Shown piece after piece: positions 1 through 12,135 of a DNA stretch of 64,000 bases. Both the position numbers and the translations under genes were made by a program. Under the pieces are notes generated by a model. The model ran no database searches. It saw only the letters and a program-made list of their open reading frames with translations, and had not been told where the DNA came from. The stretch comes from Aplectana chamaeleonis. Taxonomy: Eukaryota; Nematoda; Chromadorea; Rhabditida; Cosmocercidae. The stretch covers positions 848,501-912,500 of the forward strand of contig JAPDOI010000156.1 in assembly GCA_029168955.1 (NCBI GenBank). The letters are read 5' to 3'. Numbering within the stretch: the first letter of the stretch is position 1; each line of letters begins with the position of its first letter.

Positions 1-52
1 CAGGGCGCTTGATCAACGTCTCTGAGCGCGCCACACATTTGACTGCGGTTAA

Positions 53-684
53 AGGCAGCATACACGCTCGCAAACATGGTCGAGATATCAGCATAAATAG
101 GCCCGCACGGCCCCTACCATGTCGTCAACGACGTTTGAAGCGCTGAAAATCATCCAGAATGACATAATTTGAGCAATCATATCTCGCACGCCCGTATTTT
201 CACACCCTTTCGGGTAACAGAATGAAAAGTTAAACTTGAGAAAAAATGTGATAATTGAGAGTGATAGCACTATCAAAAGGGAGTGCACGAGAGAAACAGC
301 TCGATTTACCTGGATATTACATGTTTGTACGCCGATGAAATCCTCCATTTTCAAAAGCCAGCCGGAGTAGAGAGGCATTCTCAAAAGTGTACGAGAGTTA
401 ATCGGTATGTAGACATGTTTTACTCAAGTAAATCGAACTGTTTCTCTCGTGCACTCCCATTCGATAGTGCTATTACTCTAAACTATCACATGTTTTCTCA
501 AGTTTAACTTTTCACTCTGTTACTCGAAGGGGTGTGAAAATACGGGCGTGTGTGACAGGGATGATCAAATACTGTCATCCTTGATGGTTTTCAGCGCTTC
601 AAACGTCGTTCACGACATGGTAGGGGCCGTGCAGGCCTATTTATGCTGATATCTTGACCATGTTTGCAAGCGTGTATGCTGCCT
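53..684. mobile_element. TTAA-flanked palindromic element, copy A
   Basis: The left end (AGGCAGCATACACGCTCGC after TTAA at 49-52) is mirrored at the right end (GCGTGTATGCTGCCT, then TCAA at 685-688). The inverted homology continues inward for well over 100 bp on each side, including the block around CCTACCATGTCGT, so the whole element is close to one long hairpin. The interior also pairs around CACGAGAGAAACAG / CTGTTTCTCTCGTG. No transposase ORF is visible. A related copy with intact TTAA on both sides lies at 55059-55712. A TTAA target is typical of piggyBac-type elements, but the terminal sequence is not a piggyBac signature I recognise, so the superfamily is open. Confidence 0.75.
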
Positions 685-959
685 TCAAGAATGGAAAGTT
701 TTCTCGAATGTGCTTTGAGATTGACTTACGAGGGGCCTACCGATGTTGGCGTGAGCGGATTTATTCTCCCAGCCAAGTCTGGTCACAAATTTTCTGATCT
801 CACAGGATCAGTTCTCGGAAGGGGAACGAACTCGCCCTAGCCCACCGACAGTGACGCTCTTGCCACCGCTCTACAAGCAGCCGTATGCCCGCTTATCGAA
901 CGAGTTCTTCATAGATCGACTTTTCTTCGAAAGTTGGAGATGGATTAGATCCTATCGAG

Positions 960-1905
960 TATCCGGCCATCACTAGGTCGAAAACCTCGTCTTATAGTGC
1001 GGACTCGGGCCAGAAATGAGAAAAAAAACTACCGATAGAAATTTATTACGTAGGCTGGCTTCAGTCGGTTGGAAATCTCGTCCAATAGGAACAGCCCCGA
1101 GACCCAATCGGTGATGTGGCCTCGGGCTCCAACGATTCTTTGGTGTTTTGCTCCGTTTGTTGAAAGAAAAAAGAGAAGCTGTCGATTGAAACCTATTGCG
1201 CTTCCTGTCTCCATACGGTTGCGAAACTCGTCTTAGGGAGACTGAGCTCCGGTGTCTAGATTTGATGATGTGGTCACGAGTTTCCTTTCCAATCGTTTAT
1301 TTTGAGGAAAATAGACAGGAGGATATCGATTCAAATCCATAGACTGTCTCTACCTCATTTGGTTGGGAAACTCTTCCTTAGAGTGTGGCCTCAGAAACCA
1401 TTTGGAGGTGTGTCCTCAACTTCCCTTTTCCATTCCGCTCCGGCCTGCGTCATAGTTGAAGTACAAATGAAGAGAAAGACATCGATCGAAACTAATCAAG
1501 AGTCTCGTCTTCATTCGATTTGAAACTCGCCCTCGAGGGCGTCCCCTCAGGCTTCCATGTAGAGAAGTGGCTTCGGGTTCTCACTAACATTTGAAATCCT
1601 GTTTCTTCAAAGTAGAGTTTGAAATAAAAAAAAGCTACCAAGCAAAGCTCATCAAGCCTCTGGCACTTGTTAGGTGGGAAAACTCGTCCTCGGAAGGTGT
1701 GGCCTCGAATCTTAATTTGGGAGCCTCACCGGCGTCGAAATTTCTTCCATATTTTGCTTGTGTGGAGAGTTGTTTTTTTTCGGTGTTAGAATAGAAATAA
1801 AACAATGAATCTCGACTGAAGTCCATTGCTGATTGACCACTGGAGCTTAAAAACTCGTCCAAGAGAAAACGTGGCCTCAGGTTTCCTTCTTAGCCCCGCT
1901 TATTC
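960..1905 (+). repeat. degenerate tandem array, unit about 150 bp
   Basis: A box like GAAACTCGTCCTAGAG recurs near 977, 1071, 1216, 1367, 1526, 1675 and 1849. It is usually followed by GTGTGGCCTCGGGTTCC and then by a box like ATCGATTGAAACCCATTG. Spacings are mostly 145-175 bp, with one short unit. Copies are strongly diverged, so this is an old satellite-like array. Small ORFs overlapping it have no independent support. Confidence 0.6.
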
Positions 1906-2739
1906 GAAGAGTTTCAGACTTCCAGTCAGTAGGCTAATCCCTGGCAGAACCAGCGAAATTGTATCGCATTCCACAGCAAGACGCGCCGGAACAGTTCAAA
2001 TACAGTACTGAAATCGAAGGCAAACAGACGGATAAGCAAACATTATCCCAAAGACAAACCAAGACCTGATAGAGGAAGTGTGAAAAACTGGAGTTAGCTA
2101 GCTTCACGGGCCGGGAAAACCCACTTAAAAACACAGATTACATATATTTTACCTACCCTAAGCCTCCTAATTACCACCTCAACATATAACCCTCACCGGA
2201 AAATCTGGTAAAGATGAGTCTCTTGAGCCGAAAATCCAAAATTCAAGGCGGAAACGGAATCTTCTAACGCCAGAATACTATGCCGGACTGAAAAGTACAC
2301 CACTCGATTCTAGTGGCGCCCCTAATTACTTCATAAGCCACTAGAACCAAACACCGACAGCCGTCATGACGTTGTTTATTGCCCATTCTCGCAATTCGGA
2401 ATCGCCTGTGAACAACCCCCGTCAATTACTGGATTAACCGCCAAACGGCAATACAGAATCACCCATATTGTTACGGGTTTAGTGGAAATTACACGAAGAT
2501 TTCAGCAACAGGTAGAAGTAGGTACATGGACATATAACCATGGGAACTCAAGGCCAGTTTTTGGTATACACAATACGAATTCCGATTTTTTCACAATTTT
2601 TCTTATTTCTTTTAGTCTTTTACCATACACGCCTTTTGAAGCTCCCAAACTTATGAAAATTCTCAAAACTTCATTATACAAAGTTTTTTTGCGGTTCAAA
2701 AAATTATAGATTCAATAAAAATACGCAGAATGTGAAACC
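1906..2739. other. no supported feature
   Basis: Mixed-composition sequence with only short ORFs on both strands. I see no splice-flanked exon, repeat array or terminal inverted repeat here. Confidence 0.5.
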
Positions 2740-3480
2740 ACTAAAATTCAACTCGAATATTCGCGGAAATATTCCTTCTAATAAATATTTATTATCTCGG
2801 ATATTCGAATAAATCTTGATGTTACAGAGCACAAGCAGCAGAAACGAACGGTTCAAAAGACAAAGTTGGTCATCCAAAATGATAAAAGATTTAACACTTC
2901 TGAATAAATCTAGTATTTGATACACACCGAAAATTTCGATCAAGAAATTTTTGAAATATCCGAATACTAATAAGTCGCATTCCAAATATCCTGGTTGTAT
3001 GAAAAAAAAGTATTCTACTGTATTCGAAAACTTGAGTATTCCCTGATTCAATCAGAAAAATAAGAAGCGAAATATTAAATTTTTGAAAATTTGCTTCTTA
3101 AGAATAATTAAATCGGTGAGAAAATCAAATATTCGATTTCTCGGATACTGGGCAAGTTTACGTAACGATATTCAATATTTTACCACGAAAAATGCTCAAT
3201 CAGTTTCGGGTAATATTTAAAAATCATACAAAATCCTGATTTTTTTGAAAACTAGAATATTGAAGATGTACGTAATTAGAGCATACCGAAAAATGATTGA
3301 TTTTCCTAAAAAACTCCTTTTTAAGGTTCGCTCTCTATTCGATTCGAGTGAATGTTCAGGTAATTCATTGAATAATTATTAGGTTTTCAACTTCATACCG
3401 GATTTTTCAACAGTTTTTGAGTAATAATTAAAAATTTAAGTGGCCGAATATTCGAATATTGCCACCTTAAACTGACACAG
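2740..3480. repeat. AT-rich region with iterated TCGAATATTCG motifs
   Basis: Variants of the palindrome CGAATATTCG recur (about 2754, 2800, 2960, 3130 and 3445), including GAATATTCGAATATT near 3445. The texture resembles the subterminal iterated motifs of the hAT-like elements at 21.0 and 43.7 kb. I could not define terminal repeats or a target duplication, so an element is only a possibility. Confidence 0.3.
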
Positions 3481-4800
3481 GAAATGCAGAAAAAATCTAT
3501 TGTATTATGTGATTCCCGAAATGGGGCGAGCGACGTTTTTCTCGGAACTGCGCAAATCGAAAAAAAAATGAGGCCCTTTCGAGAGTCGGAAACCGGAACG
3601 TCTCGAATCAAAAATCGGAAAAGTTTCTCGCAGACATTCCTGGTTTCACTTTGGAGGTGAATATGTGAAGTCGAAAATGGGCTGGTGGAAAACTGGAATT
3701 CTGATAATCTCTCCTTCCAAATAAGCCAAACAGTAGAAAATTCCGAATACACAGGATTAAAAAAACTTTAAAAATATTTTTTTTTGCCTTTTCACTACGG
3801 TTTTCCTCCATCTTTCATACATCGTATTTCGCCTGTTTCTGCAATTTTCAATTTTATCTTTTTCGCTTATTTCATGATTATTCTTTTTCTTCCAGTCAGG
3901 CTTTGTGCTTTAATTGTTAATCACATGGGCACGGATTGTTTCTACGAATTTTATTCAAATATTCTTCAAATAATAGTCAATCGTTTTAGGTCCAGGTTAA
4001 CATTCCAAAACTTTTAATGTTCGCATTTTTTAATCATAAAAAAATTTAGCATTCAAATTTCAAATTCAGACATAATAAGAACTCTCTAGTAATCACACGG
4101 AAGTGGGTGACGACGAAAATGCGAATATCTAGGCAATTCTTTACACTGAGATATCCGCACCCCATCAGCTAATTGGTTCCCATGAGACGAGGAGGAGCAA
4201 GAGGAGGAGGATGAAGAGGACGAAACAAGCACGGATAATTAAAAGTCCATCATAAACTCTATGTATGTGTGTGAAGTCTGACACGTTCATTAACACACCC
4301 CTTCGGCCACCGTCTGCCCCCCCCCCCCCAACTGCTCTCACACGCCAATAACCGGCGCTCATAAATGCCTGGGAACAACACCTGACAGAAGAAAGTCCTT
4401 CGGTGGACTACTTTGCACTTCCTGGAAAGAAAACTGATCCACAGGGTTAACCCCATCAGCAGTTCCACTTCGGGAATATACTGTGTCCAACTCGAGCCCA
4501 ACCGCTGGTCCCGAAGGGTTATATGCATGAGACTGTGGGTTATGGTAGCTATATATGCGAAAAAATCAGCAAAATTAACCCTACTAAAACGTAGCGTACT
4601 TCTCCGAAAAGCTTAAATCGAACCTCATACCCATGTTCAGCACCCTGAATCACCTCCCTGGACAAATTCTGACCAAAAACATTTTCTGATCTTTCTAGTC
4701 CGAAATTTAAAAACGATTATAGGGTTGAAGAGGCCAAAAAATTCCCCGAAATTCACATTGGAAGAGGGGCGGAGGCGCCGTACACATTAAGGGAGTTCAT
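3481..4800. other. no supported feature
   Basis: AT-rich DNA with homopolymer runs (for example a C run near 4320-4330). No coherent coding region or repeat boundary is seen. Confidence 0.45.
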
Positions 4801-4820
4801 TTTTTAACTTTTTTTTTCAG

Positions 4821-5138
4821 ATGACTACGGCACGTTTTGGCATGCACAATCTTGCTGATTTGGCCACATTTGGCTACCGTGACCTACCGTCACGAGCTTA
4901 CAGCTTTTTGAGACCAGTTGTTAGGGCCGAGTTACACACACTACGTAGCCCTAGTGAACAAGTAGACAATCACACTGCGAAAAATCACTTTGACACTTTC
5001 GCAGCGACGAACGCACTGCACAAAGAACTATGTATTCTGGAGGGTCGTAGTCACCTTGAAATCGAGCTCCACTCGAGAAGCACGTTCATTACCAAGCGCT
5101 GCGTCCGGGGTTACGGCAAAGTGTATCGCAATTTATAA
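4821..5138 (+). CDS. weak candidate: 105-aa ORF behind a consensus splice acceptor
   Basis: An ATG directly follows a strong nematode-type acceptor (TTTTTTTTTCAG) and opens 105 codons ending in TAA. The product resembles no family I know and has no membrane segment or recognisable motif. Its end runs into the GCTGCG-type repeats starting near 5100-5280, which weakens the coding interpretation. The acceptor could be a cis- or trans-splice site, or it could be chance. Confidence 0.2.
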   Translation: MTTARFGMHNLADLATFGYRDLPSRAYSFLRPVVRAELHTLRSPSEQVDNHTAKNHFDTFAATNALHKELCILEGRSHLEIELHSRSTFITKRCVRGYGKVYRNL

Positions 5139-5279
5139 GGGTTCAATTAGAGCTCAAACATTGCTCAAGGCCTAACATGAGGCTAGCAAGGAGCTTACCC
5201 CGAAGATTGAGCTCTGGGGCTAGGAACAGACTCCACGGCAGCTACAAACGGAACGCAAAGCTTCCATTTTCTAATGCGT

Positions 5280-6095
5280 CGGTGATCCCCCCCCACCCGC
5301 TGAGTGCGTAGCTGCAGACTGCGGCAATGTATAGTCTAATACCAATACCGCAAGTGCTAGGTCATACAAGAGTTTTGCTCGTCAGCATCTTAACCGTGGT
5401 CAGAAATACACCACACCGCAGCGTGAATGAGACTTGCATTTGGAACAATTGTGCATACATTTCACGCAAAATTTCGGCCAATAGATACATAGCTACATAT
5501 TCCCCCACTCGCTGCGTCCGCAGCTGTGGCTAGGTGATCCAACCTGCGGTCGAAAATGAACCTAGTCACAACGACATAAGTAACGAAGGAAGAGTACACT
5601 GTCTAACATAACGGAAATAATCTCGATGCCACTCTCTCCTAATGAGTATTCACTCGTGTATTCTCTCGTATTCGCTGCGTCTTCCTCTGCGGCACAGTCC
5701 CGTTACAGTAAGAAACTGCTCCTAGACCTCACTTGAGCTCAAAAGCTAAGCGCCCAAGTCCAGGCCCAACCTCATACTGGGTTAGCTTGAAAGGTCAAAG
5801 ATATACCACATCGCAGCGGCACACACAGCGTACCAAAGCATGTGGGTGGAGGAGCTGTGCATACTTTCATCGTCTAACCTCTCCAGTAGGTGAGTACATA
5901 ATCTCCTATTCGCTGCATCCACCGCTGCGGCAACGTTTAGTCTAATTCCCATACCAATTTTTAGCAAGGGTTTGGGCAAACACGAGTTTTGCTCGTCGAC
6001 AGCACACCTGTGGTCAAAGATACACCACACGGCAGCTACAAAAGCAGCGCATACTCGCTCCAATTCGCTGCGGCAAGGTATATATTTAGCCCTAA
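5280..6095. repeat. diverged repeat with GCTGCGGCAA boxes
   Basis: Three related blocks share GCAGACTGCGGCAATGTATAG-like sequence followed by TCTAATACC (near 5310, 5910 and 6070). They also share GGTCAAAGATACACCACAC-like sequence (near 5398, 5795 and 6013) and a TTTTGCTCGTC box (near 5373 and 5988). Spacing is irregular (about 400 and 220 bp). This looks like an old tandem duplication, not a gene. Confidence 0.5.
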
Positions 6096-6254
6096 AATCA
6101 GTTTCAGGGGAACGAATCGTTCTTAGGCCCCAAACTCTAGAGGGCTCGTGTCAAACTAATGCATTTTTTTCAAGTCCATTTATAGCATAAAACTACCGAA
6201 CTCAGAAGAAATGAGAACTATAATCAATAAAATCAATAACCATATAATCCATAC

Positions 6255-6425
6255 CTGACTACTGAATAGCCACGATGGTCGAGTAATCTCAGTAGAATTG
6301 CCAAGTTGTGAAAAGCTTGGTGGAGAACCGGATGAGACGGACGAGTTGCTGTTGACAGTAGACGACAGACTGTCAAACCATGGCGAATTCAGCTGCTTGC
6401 CTCCCAACGAGTCAAGCATCTTCTT
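6255..6425 (-). CDS. candidate internal exon, 57 codons, unknown protein
   Basis: On the minus strand an acceptor (CATCTTCCAG) is followed by 171 nt of open frame and then the donor CAG/GTATGG. The length is a multiple of three, so the exon is phase-0 at both ends if that frame is right. It encodes a Ser/Asn/Pro-rich segment (KKMLDSLGGKQLN, then SSVSSGSPPSFSQL, then RPSWLFSSQ) with no recognised domain, probably a disordered linker. Reading through the donor gives a hydrophobic run, which I take to be intron. Neighbouring exons were not identified, so the gene may be a fragment. Confidence 0.4.
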
Positions 6426-6429
6426 CTGG

Positions 6430-6985
6430 AAGATGGGAATACAATAGCAATCAGGAGAACAATACGCTAGGCGTCTCTAGTAAGCCGTTAGGTGTGTAAT
6501 CACGGAAAAAAGTCCCGTACGCTCACGTTACATGGTTGCTTTAACCTTTAAACTTGACGGGTTGACGAAGAGTTTAGGCCCCAAGCTTTCGCAACTTCCT
6601 GCAGGCAACGTTGATGGGAAATAGTGGTTCATGAATGACTCAAAAAGGAGAAAGTTGAAATGATTAACCGTTAACAGAACACTACATCAAGGATAACAAA
6701 GAGCAGACACACCCATGAAGGATCGCCATACACACTAATCAAAAGATGTCAGGATCACCATTTCGCGCAGGAAATGTTACCGTAAAAACTCTGAGAAATT
6801 TCCTCTTCTAGCAGAACCGGGATTAGAAAATTTGGTGCGAAGATCGCGGACTTTTGGCTCAGAAATGAAAATTTCGGTAGAGGACAGTCAAATTTTCGAT
6901 GGAAACAGCTGATTTTATTACATGAAATCCGAGAGTATTTCACTATCAAACACTTTAGACCAAAATTTCAGCCCGAATTCATCTC
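6430..6985. other. no supported feature
   Basis: Unique-looking sequence upstream (minus strand) of the 6255-6425 exon. Any flanking exon would be expected here, but none has convincing splice sites and open frame together. Confidence 0.4.
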
Positions 6986-6989
6986 AGGG

Positions 6990-8075
6990 TCGGACAAGGT
7001 ATTTTATCGGGCAGTCGGGAGCGCGGCCCCCTTCCCTCCAGATCGAGAGGGAGTGCAGCCTCTTGCCACCAGGTTGAACGAGAATACAACCCCATTCTAC
7101 ATCGGTAGATGGCGTGGCTCCCTTCCCTCCAACATAACAGGAAACGCAGCCCCCTTCCCCTCCAGGTCGGTCAAGAGCGCGGCCCCTTTACCTTCCTGAT
7201 CAGTCGGAAGCATGGCCTGCACGAGCAGGCCGCTCAGTACCGTGAACACCTATCCTTCATGAAAATCGGAAGCGGGCCCCTTAGTTGGGTCGTCCTACAA
7301 TTTCGATAGGGAATGCGGGCCCCTACTCTCCAGAATTATCGAAAAAAGCGGGTCTCTTTCTCCCAGATCGGTCGATAGCGCAGCCCCTCCAGGTTAGACA
7401 GTATTGCGATACCCTATCCCTTTGATAATTATTAGCGGACCCCCTTCCTTCCAACTAGATCGGGGGTGAAGCAGCTTCTTTTCTGAACAGTAGGGAGTAC
7501 AGCCCCTTCCTTTCAGGTCGGTCGTAATTTCATACTACTTGCCTCTAAGCCAGTAAACACCGCAGTTCCCTTCTCTTCAGAAGATTGCGAAGCGCAGCCT
7601 TCCCCTCTACTAGTTGGTCGGGAGTGCGCCCTCCCACCCCCCATTCTTCGCAGTTGGTCAGGAACGCAGCCCCCTTCCCCTCCAGGTCGGTCAAGAGCGC
7701 GGCCCCTTTACCTTCTTGATCAGTCGGAAGCATGGCCTGCACGCGCAGGCCGCTCAGTACCGTGAACACTTATCCTTCATGAAAATCGGAAGCGGGGCCC
7801 CTAAGTTGGTCGTCCTACAATTTCGATAGGGAATGCGGGCCCCTACTCGCCAAATTGATCGAAAAAAGCAGGTCTCTTTCTCGCAGATCGGTCGATAGCG
7901 CAGCCCCTCCAGGTTAGACAGTATTGCGATACCCTATCCCTTTGATAATTGAAAGCGCAACCCCTTTCCTTCCAACAAGATCGGGGGTGAAGCAGCTTCT
8001 TTTCTGAACAGTCGGGAGTACAGCCCCTTCCTTTCAGGTTGGTCGTAATTTCATACTACTTGCCTTTAAGTCAGC
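6990..8075 (+). repeat. LINE 5' region: C-rich units and a 520-bp tandem duplication
   Basis: The segment at 7141-7545 reappears almost unchanged at 7661-8065 (period 520 bp), sharing for example GGTCAAGAGCGCGGCCCC and GAAAATCGGAAGCGG. Within each copy, shorter units of the kind AGCGCAGCCCCTTCCCTCCAG recur. The piece between the copies (about 7546-7670) matches the 3' coding end of the adjacent LINE at 11345-11470. This fits the remains of a preceding head-to-tail LINE copy that kept its 5' leader and 3' end but lost the body. Confidence 0.65.
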
Positions 8076-8114
8076 AACTGGCTGGTCGCTGCTCTCCTAA
8101 AGATTCTACTACAA

Positions 8115-11100
8115 ATGGCCGGCGTCGAGAGGAATTCAGGACCCGCTCAGAAGTACCCATGCGCCACGTGCGGCAAGGATGTCACATGGAGGAAAACAAG
8201 CATCCAGTGCTTCGGATGCCAAAGGTAGGTGCATCTCTCCTGTTCGGGTCTCAGTTCGGTGAGGCATCACGACTCTTCCTTCCGTTGTGTTCTGTGCTCC
8301 GCCCCCAGCAACTCTGATTCCTCATTCACCAACCGCCCCCTCTCTATTGTACATATAAACCTCAACGGTCTTCGAGCCAAGCTGTCTGAACTCTCTCTTT
8401 TCGCACGCACTCATCATCCTGATATCATTATGGTTCAGGAAACCAAGCTGTCTCCTTCCGCTAACGCTCTTCACCCTAACATTCCTGGCTACACTGCTTA
8501 TCATGCTCCAAGGTCAGCTCTCGGCGAAGGAGTTTCCACTTTCGTATTATCAAATCTACCCTCTCATATCATACCAAACACACCAAAGGACGGTACTCTC
8601 GAGTACCTACCTATCCATCTCACTCTTAAAACACCTATATCTCCTTTTAATATCTATATCCCTCCTACCACATCCTGTGCCCAATCTTACGACCCTACTA
8701 CCTTACTCAAGCAGTCGTGCGACTGCTCCCTTTCACCCTCTGTTGTCTTTGCAGGCGATTTTAATGCTCATACATTCTGCTCATCGCTTGACACTGACGC
8801 TAGAGGAGAAGACGTCGAAGAATGGGCGGAGGAGTGCAATCTGGTCATCCTCAACGATGATCGGCCCACTCATCTCCCGACCAACGGCCGATCCTCTAGT
8901 CCAGACATCTCTCTTGTATCTTCTAATCTCTCTAGCGCCTGCTCTTGGTCAACCACTACAACTCTGTCCAGTAATCATATCCCCATCTTTGTTCATATCG
9001 ATCTCTCTAATTCTCTAGCTCCTAATTCAGGTATCCGTAAAAGATCTTATCTTAATCTTTGCCTTGCAGACTGGCGCTTGTTCAGGGAGGTGGCACTTCG
9101 CCATGTGGCTGACTACCCATGGAATGGAAATGAGCATCAGAGAGAACATCACTTGACCGACGCGATTCGCAAGGCCATGAAAGCAGCCATTCCGGAGGGC
9201 CGAGTTAGGACCTTCTTTCCCAATGTCACCAGGGAAATCTTGGAGAAGGGAAGGACAAGGGATGCGAAGAGAGTCGCAGGTCACCTGGATCCGACCATTG
9301 CTGAGCTGGATAGCCAGATTAAGCGAGATCTGGACAAGCACAGGAAGGAGTGTTGGGAGAAATTCACGGAGAAGATGAATTTCAAGAGTGACGGAGCATC
9401 AACTTGGAAAGTCACCTCCACCAACTACTCTACGATCGAGTTCGAGAATGGAGTCTTCAAATCGGGAAAGGAGGCTGCAACTGCTCTCGGAAAGAATTTT
9501 TTCCTAACTCAGGCTAAGAGAGGGACACAGAATTGAGTGACTGTAAGAGAGCTCTGTAAGTTGCCACTCATGAACGAAGCAGAAGCAGTGACGCCCGCGC
9601 AGATTGAAAAGGTGGTAAAAGAGATGCGCAACTCGAAGGCTATAGGACCGGATGGCATTAGTCCAGCGGTATTGAAGAACTACCAAGCGAGATCATGCGA
9701 ATCCTGGCTGACGTCATCAACACTTCATTTCGCACATGCACCCTACCCCAAGACTGGAAAATAGCAAGCGTCATTCCGTTGCCCAAGCCTGGTAAATCCT
9801 CAGTGAAGGGATACAGGCCAATAAGTCTTTTATCACCAATTGTCAAGGTCACTGAGAAACTGGTCGTCAAGGAGCTTGCCGAGCATAATAACAAACAGCA
9901 GCACCAACATGGATTCCGCAAATTACATTCTACCACCACGACGCTGCTGGAGATTGTGAGCTATGTTTTGGATGGCTTCAACGCCTGTAAACCTCAACGC
10001 ACTGTTGGTGTAGCCCTCGACCTCACGAAAGCTTCTGTCAACTTGGGCATACTGTCTGAGAAGCTGTTGAGGTCCACCATCCCGCCTTGGCAGAAGCGAT
10101 GGATAACCGCACTCATCAAGGGGCGCCGAGCAAAAGTGCTGTTCCAGGGACATGTCTCTAATAGCGTCCCGATCGCTGCCGGTGTACCTCAAGGAGGAGT
10201 CATATCGCCTGCTCTGTTCAGCCTTTACCTTGAAGATTTGCCCGTACCCCCAAGTGACATCAAAGTCGTTGCGTATGCGGATGACATCACCATCTTGTGC
10301 CGGGACAGAGACATTAATGTAGATGCACGCAAGATCAATAGCTACCTCGTCGTCTTGAAGAGCTTTCTCGATGATATGATGCTCACTGTCTCTGCTGCTA
10401 AATCATCTGTATCTGTTTTCTCCACTGACCCTAATGAACACTGTTCTCACCCCGTTGTGAACTGGGAAGACGCTCGTCTGCCTGCCGCACGTTGGTTTAG
10501 TATTGGATCCTTCGCTGAAGTTCCATAAAAACACTGAGCAGAAACAGGCTACAGTGAGAGCTCAGCACAACGTCTTACGAGCTCTGGGAGGTACGTCGTG
10601 GGGAAGCAGTAAGGAGACGATCCTGACCACGTACAAGGCAATCTTGCAGCCGGCGTTGGAGTATGCAGCACCAGTATGGCAACAGATAGTATCGGATTCA
10701 TCGTGGACAAAGATGCAGCGAGTTCAAAATGCTGCACTTCGGATTGCCACTGGGTGTGCAAAGAGCACTCCAGTGGAGCATCTTCATGCTGAAGCCCGTA
10801 TTCTGCCTGTTAAGGAGCACTGTCAACTCCAAGCGCAGCAACTGGTTATTAATATCGTCAAGCAGCCTGATCACCCATTAAGAAGGATTATGAATCCTGT
10901 GAGAGAGAGAGGTATCAGAAGGCCTTTTGCGCATGCTCCCGAGAAAGTCAATACACAAAGATGGATGGACTCCCAATTGGATCGTCTTCGTCTTTTACGT
11001 GCGGAGCACACCCGTTTCGTCAGGGATCACTTGAGTAGGGTGGCTGTCAACCCCATATTGGGGATCGCACCACCTGAAGTCAGCAACACCGAGATGGAAC

Positions 11101-11510
11101 TCGGTAGGAGGGCTAGATGTTCCCTCTCCTCATTGCGCTGCGGGCATTCCCCTATGCTGATGTCATACTTCAGTAGGATCGACAGCAGTAAGCCTGACGA
11201 GTGTCCGGATTGTGGTAACCCTAGCCACACTACAGCACATCTATTCGACTGTCCGAAGAGGCCCACCTCACTGACGACAATAGATTTGTGGTTGAATCCA
11301 ACTTCGGTCGCCCATTTCTTGAACCCTTCTGCGGTTGCAAAGAAGAAGAAGCCAGCAAACACCGCGGTTCCCTCCTCTTCAGAAGAATGCGGAGCGCAGC
11401 CTTCCCCTCTACCAGTTGGTCGGGAGTGCGCCCTCCCACCCCCCATTCTTCGCAGTTGGTCAGGAACGCAGCCCCCTGCGCCAGTAGATATTGCGAACCT
11501 CTATCTTTAG
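8115..11510 (+). pseudogene. non-LTR retrotransposon (LINE), PHD-endonuclease-RT polyprotein, decayed
   Basis: A single ORF of about 1130 codons can be followed from the ATG at 8115. The N-terminus carries a PHD-type zinc cluster (CATC, CFGC, HLSC, CVLC). The apurinic-like endonuclease shows the N of INLNGLR, the E of VQETKLSP and GDFNAH near 8755. The reverse transcriptase shows GYRPISLLSP, ALDLTKA, GVPQGGVISP and the catalytic YADD at 10274-10285. A CPDCGNPSHTTAHLFDCP zinc cluster lies near the C-terminus. The copy is dead: TAG at 8226-8228 replaces the conserved PHD tryptophan, TGA sits at 9534-9536, and frameshifts occur near 9683 and 10495. The endonuclease SDH triad reads SNH. The C-terminal domain suggests the Jockey/Ingi side of the LINEs, but I do not fix the clade. 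Confidence 0.9.
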
Positions 11511-11574
11511 GGACAATCGAGAGTGTGCTTTCCTACCGTAATATTGTGTCTAAGCCGAATTAATGAATTATTTT

Positions 11575-11945
11575 GGAAATTCTGTTGACCGGAAATTTCG
11601 AGAACTTTATTGAGAGCTGTAAGCTTTTTCTAAAGATTACGGTAGGCATACGATAGCTTGGTCAGCCTCCGATTTCAGTGAATTTCCTTTGATAGCCGAA
11701 CCTAGATGCAATAACCATTTTCCTATATCAAAAGGATCAAAAGGTTTACTGTAGGTTACGGTAGGTTTAATCACGTTTATCTTCCGTGACCTACCTATTA
11801 CTCCGGGAATCAGCCGGATTCGTGATTGGCAGCGTTCTCGAAAAAGCCCAATAGGCGAAACTTCAACCAAATCGGCGACTTCAACTAACCTGCTCCATAC
11901 CTACCGTAACCTACCAAAAAACAAATAAAAAATCGATCCTCAAAT
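11575..11945. repeat. dispersed repeat with TACGGTAGG motifs, copy 1
   Basis: Contains GATTACGGTAGGCATACGAT, GGTTACGGTAGG and CCTACCGTAACCTACC. The same phrases occur at 14290-14625 and between about 56570 and 57160, so this is a dispersed family. I could not define its ends. No coding potential. Confidence 0.5.
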
Positions 11946-12135
11946 CGATTACAAAATTGAAATCAATCTTTTTGAGAAACTGATAGGAATGATGTTATTT
12001 TCGCTCAGTAACAACCTCTAAGATTTTCATTTCTCACCAAAACTTCCCAACCCCCCCATGAATCTCACTTCTAGGCCGAAATGCTCACCATCACCATCCC
12101 CGCCTCCAGGAAAGACTACATCCTCAAAGTTTCGA

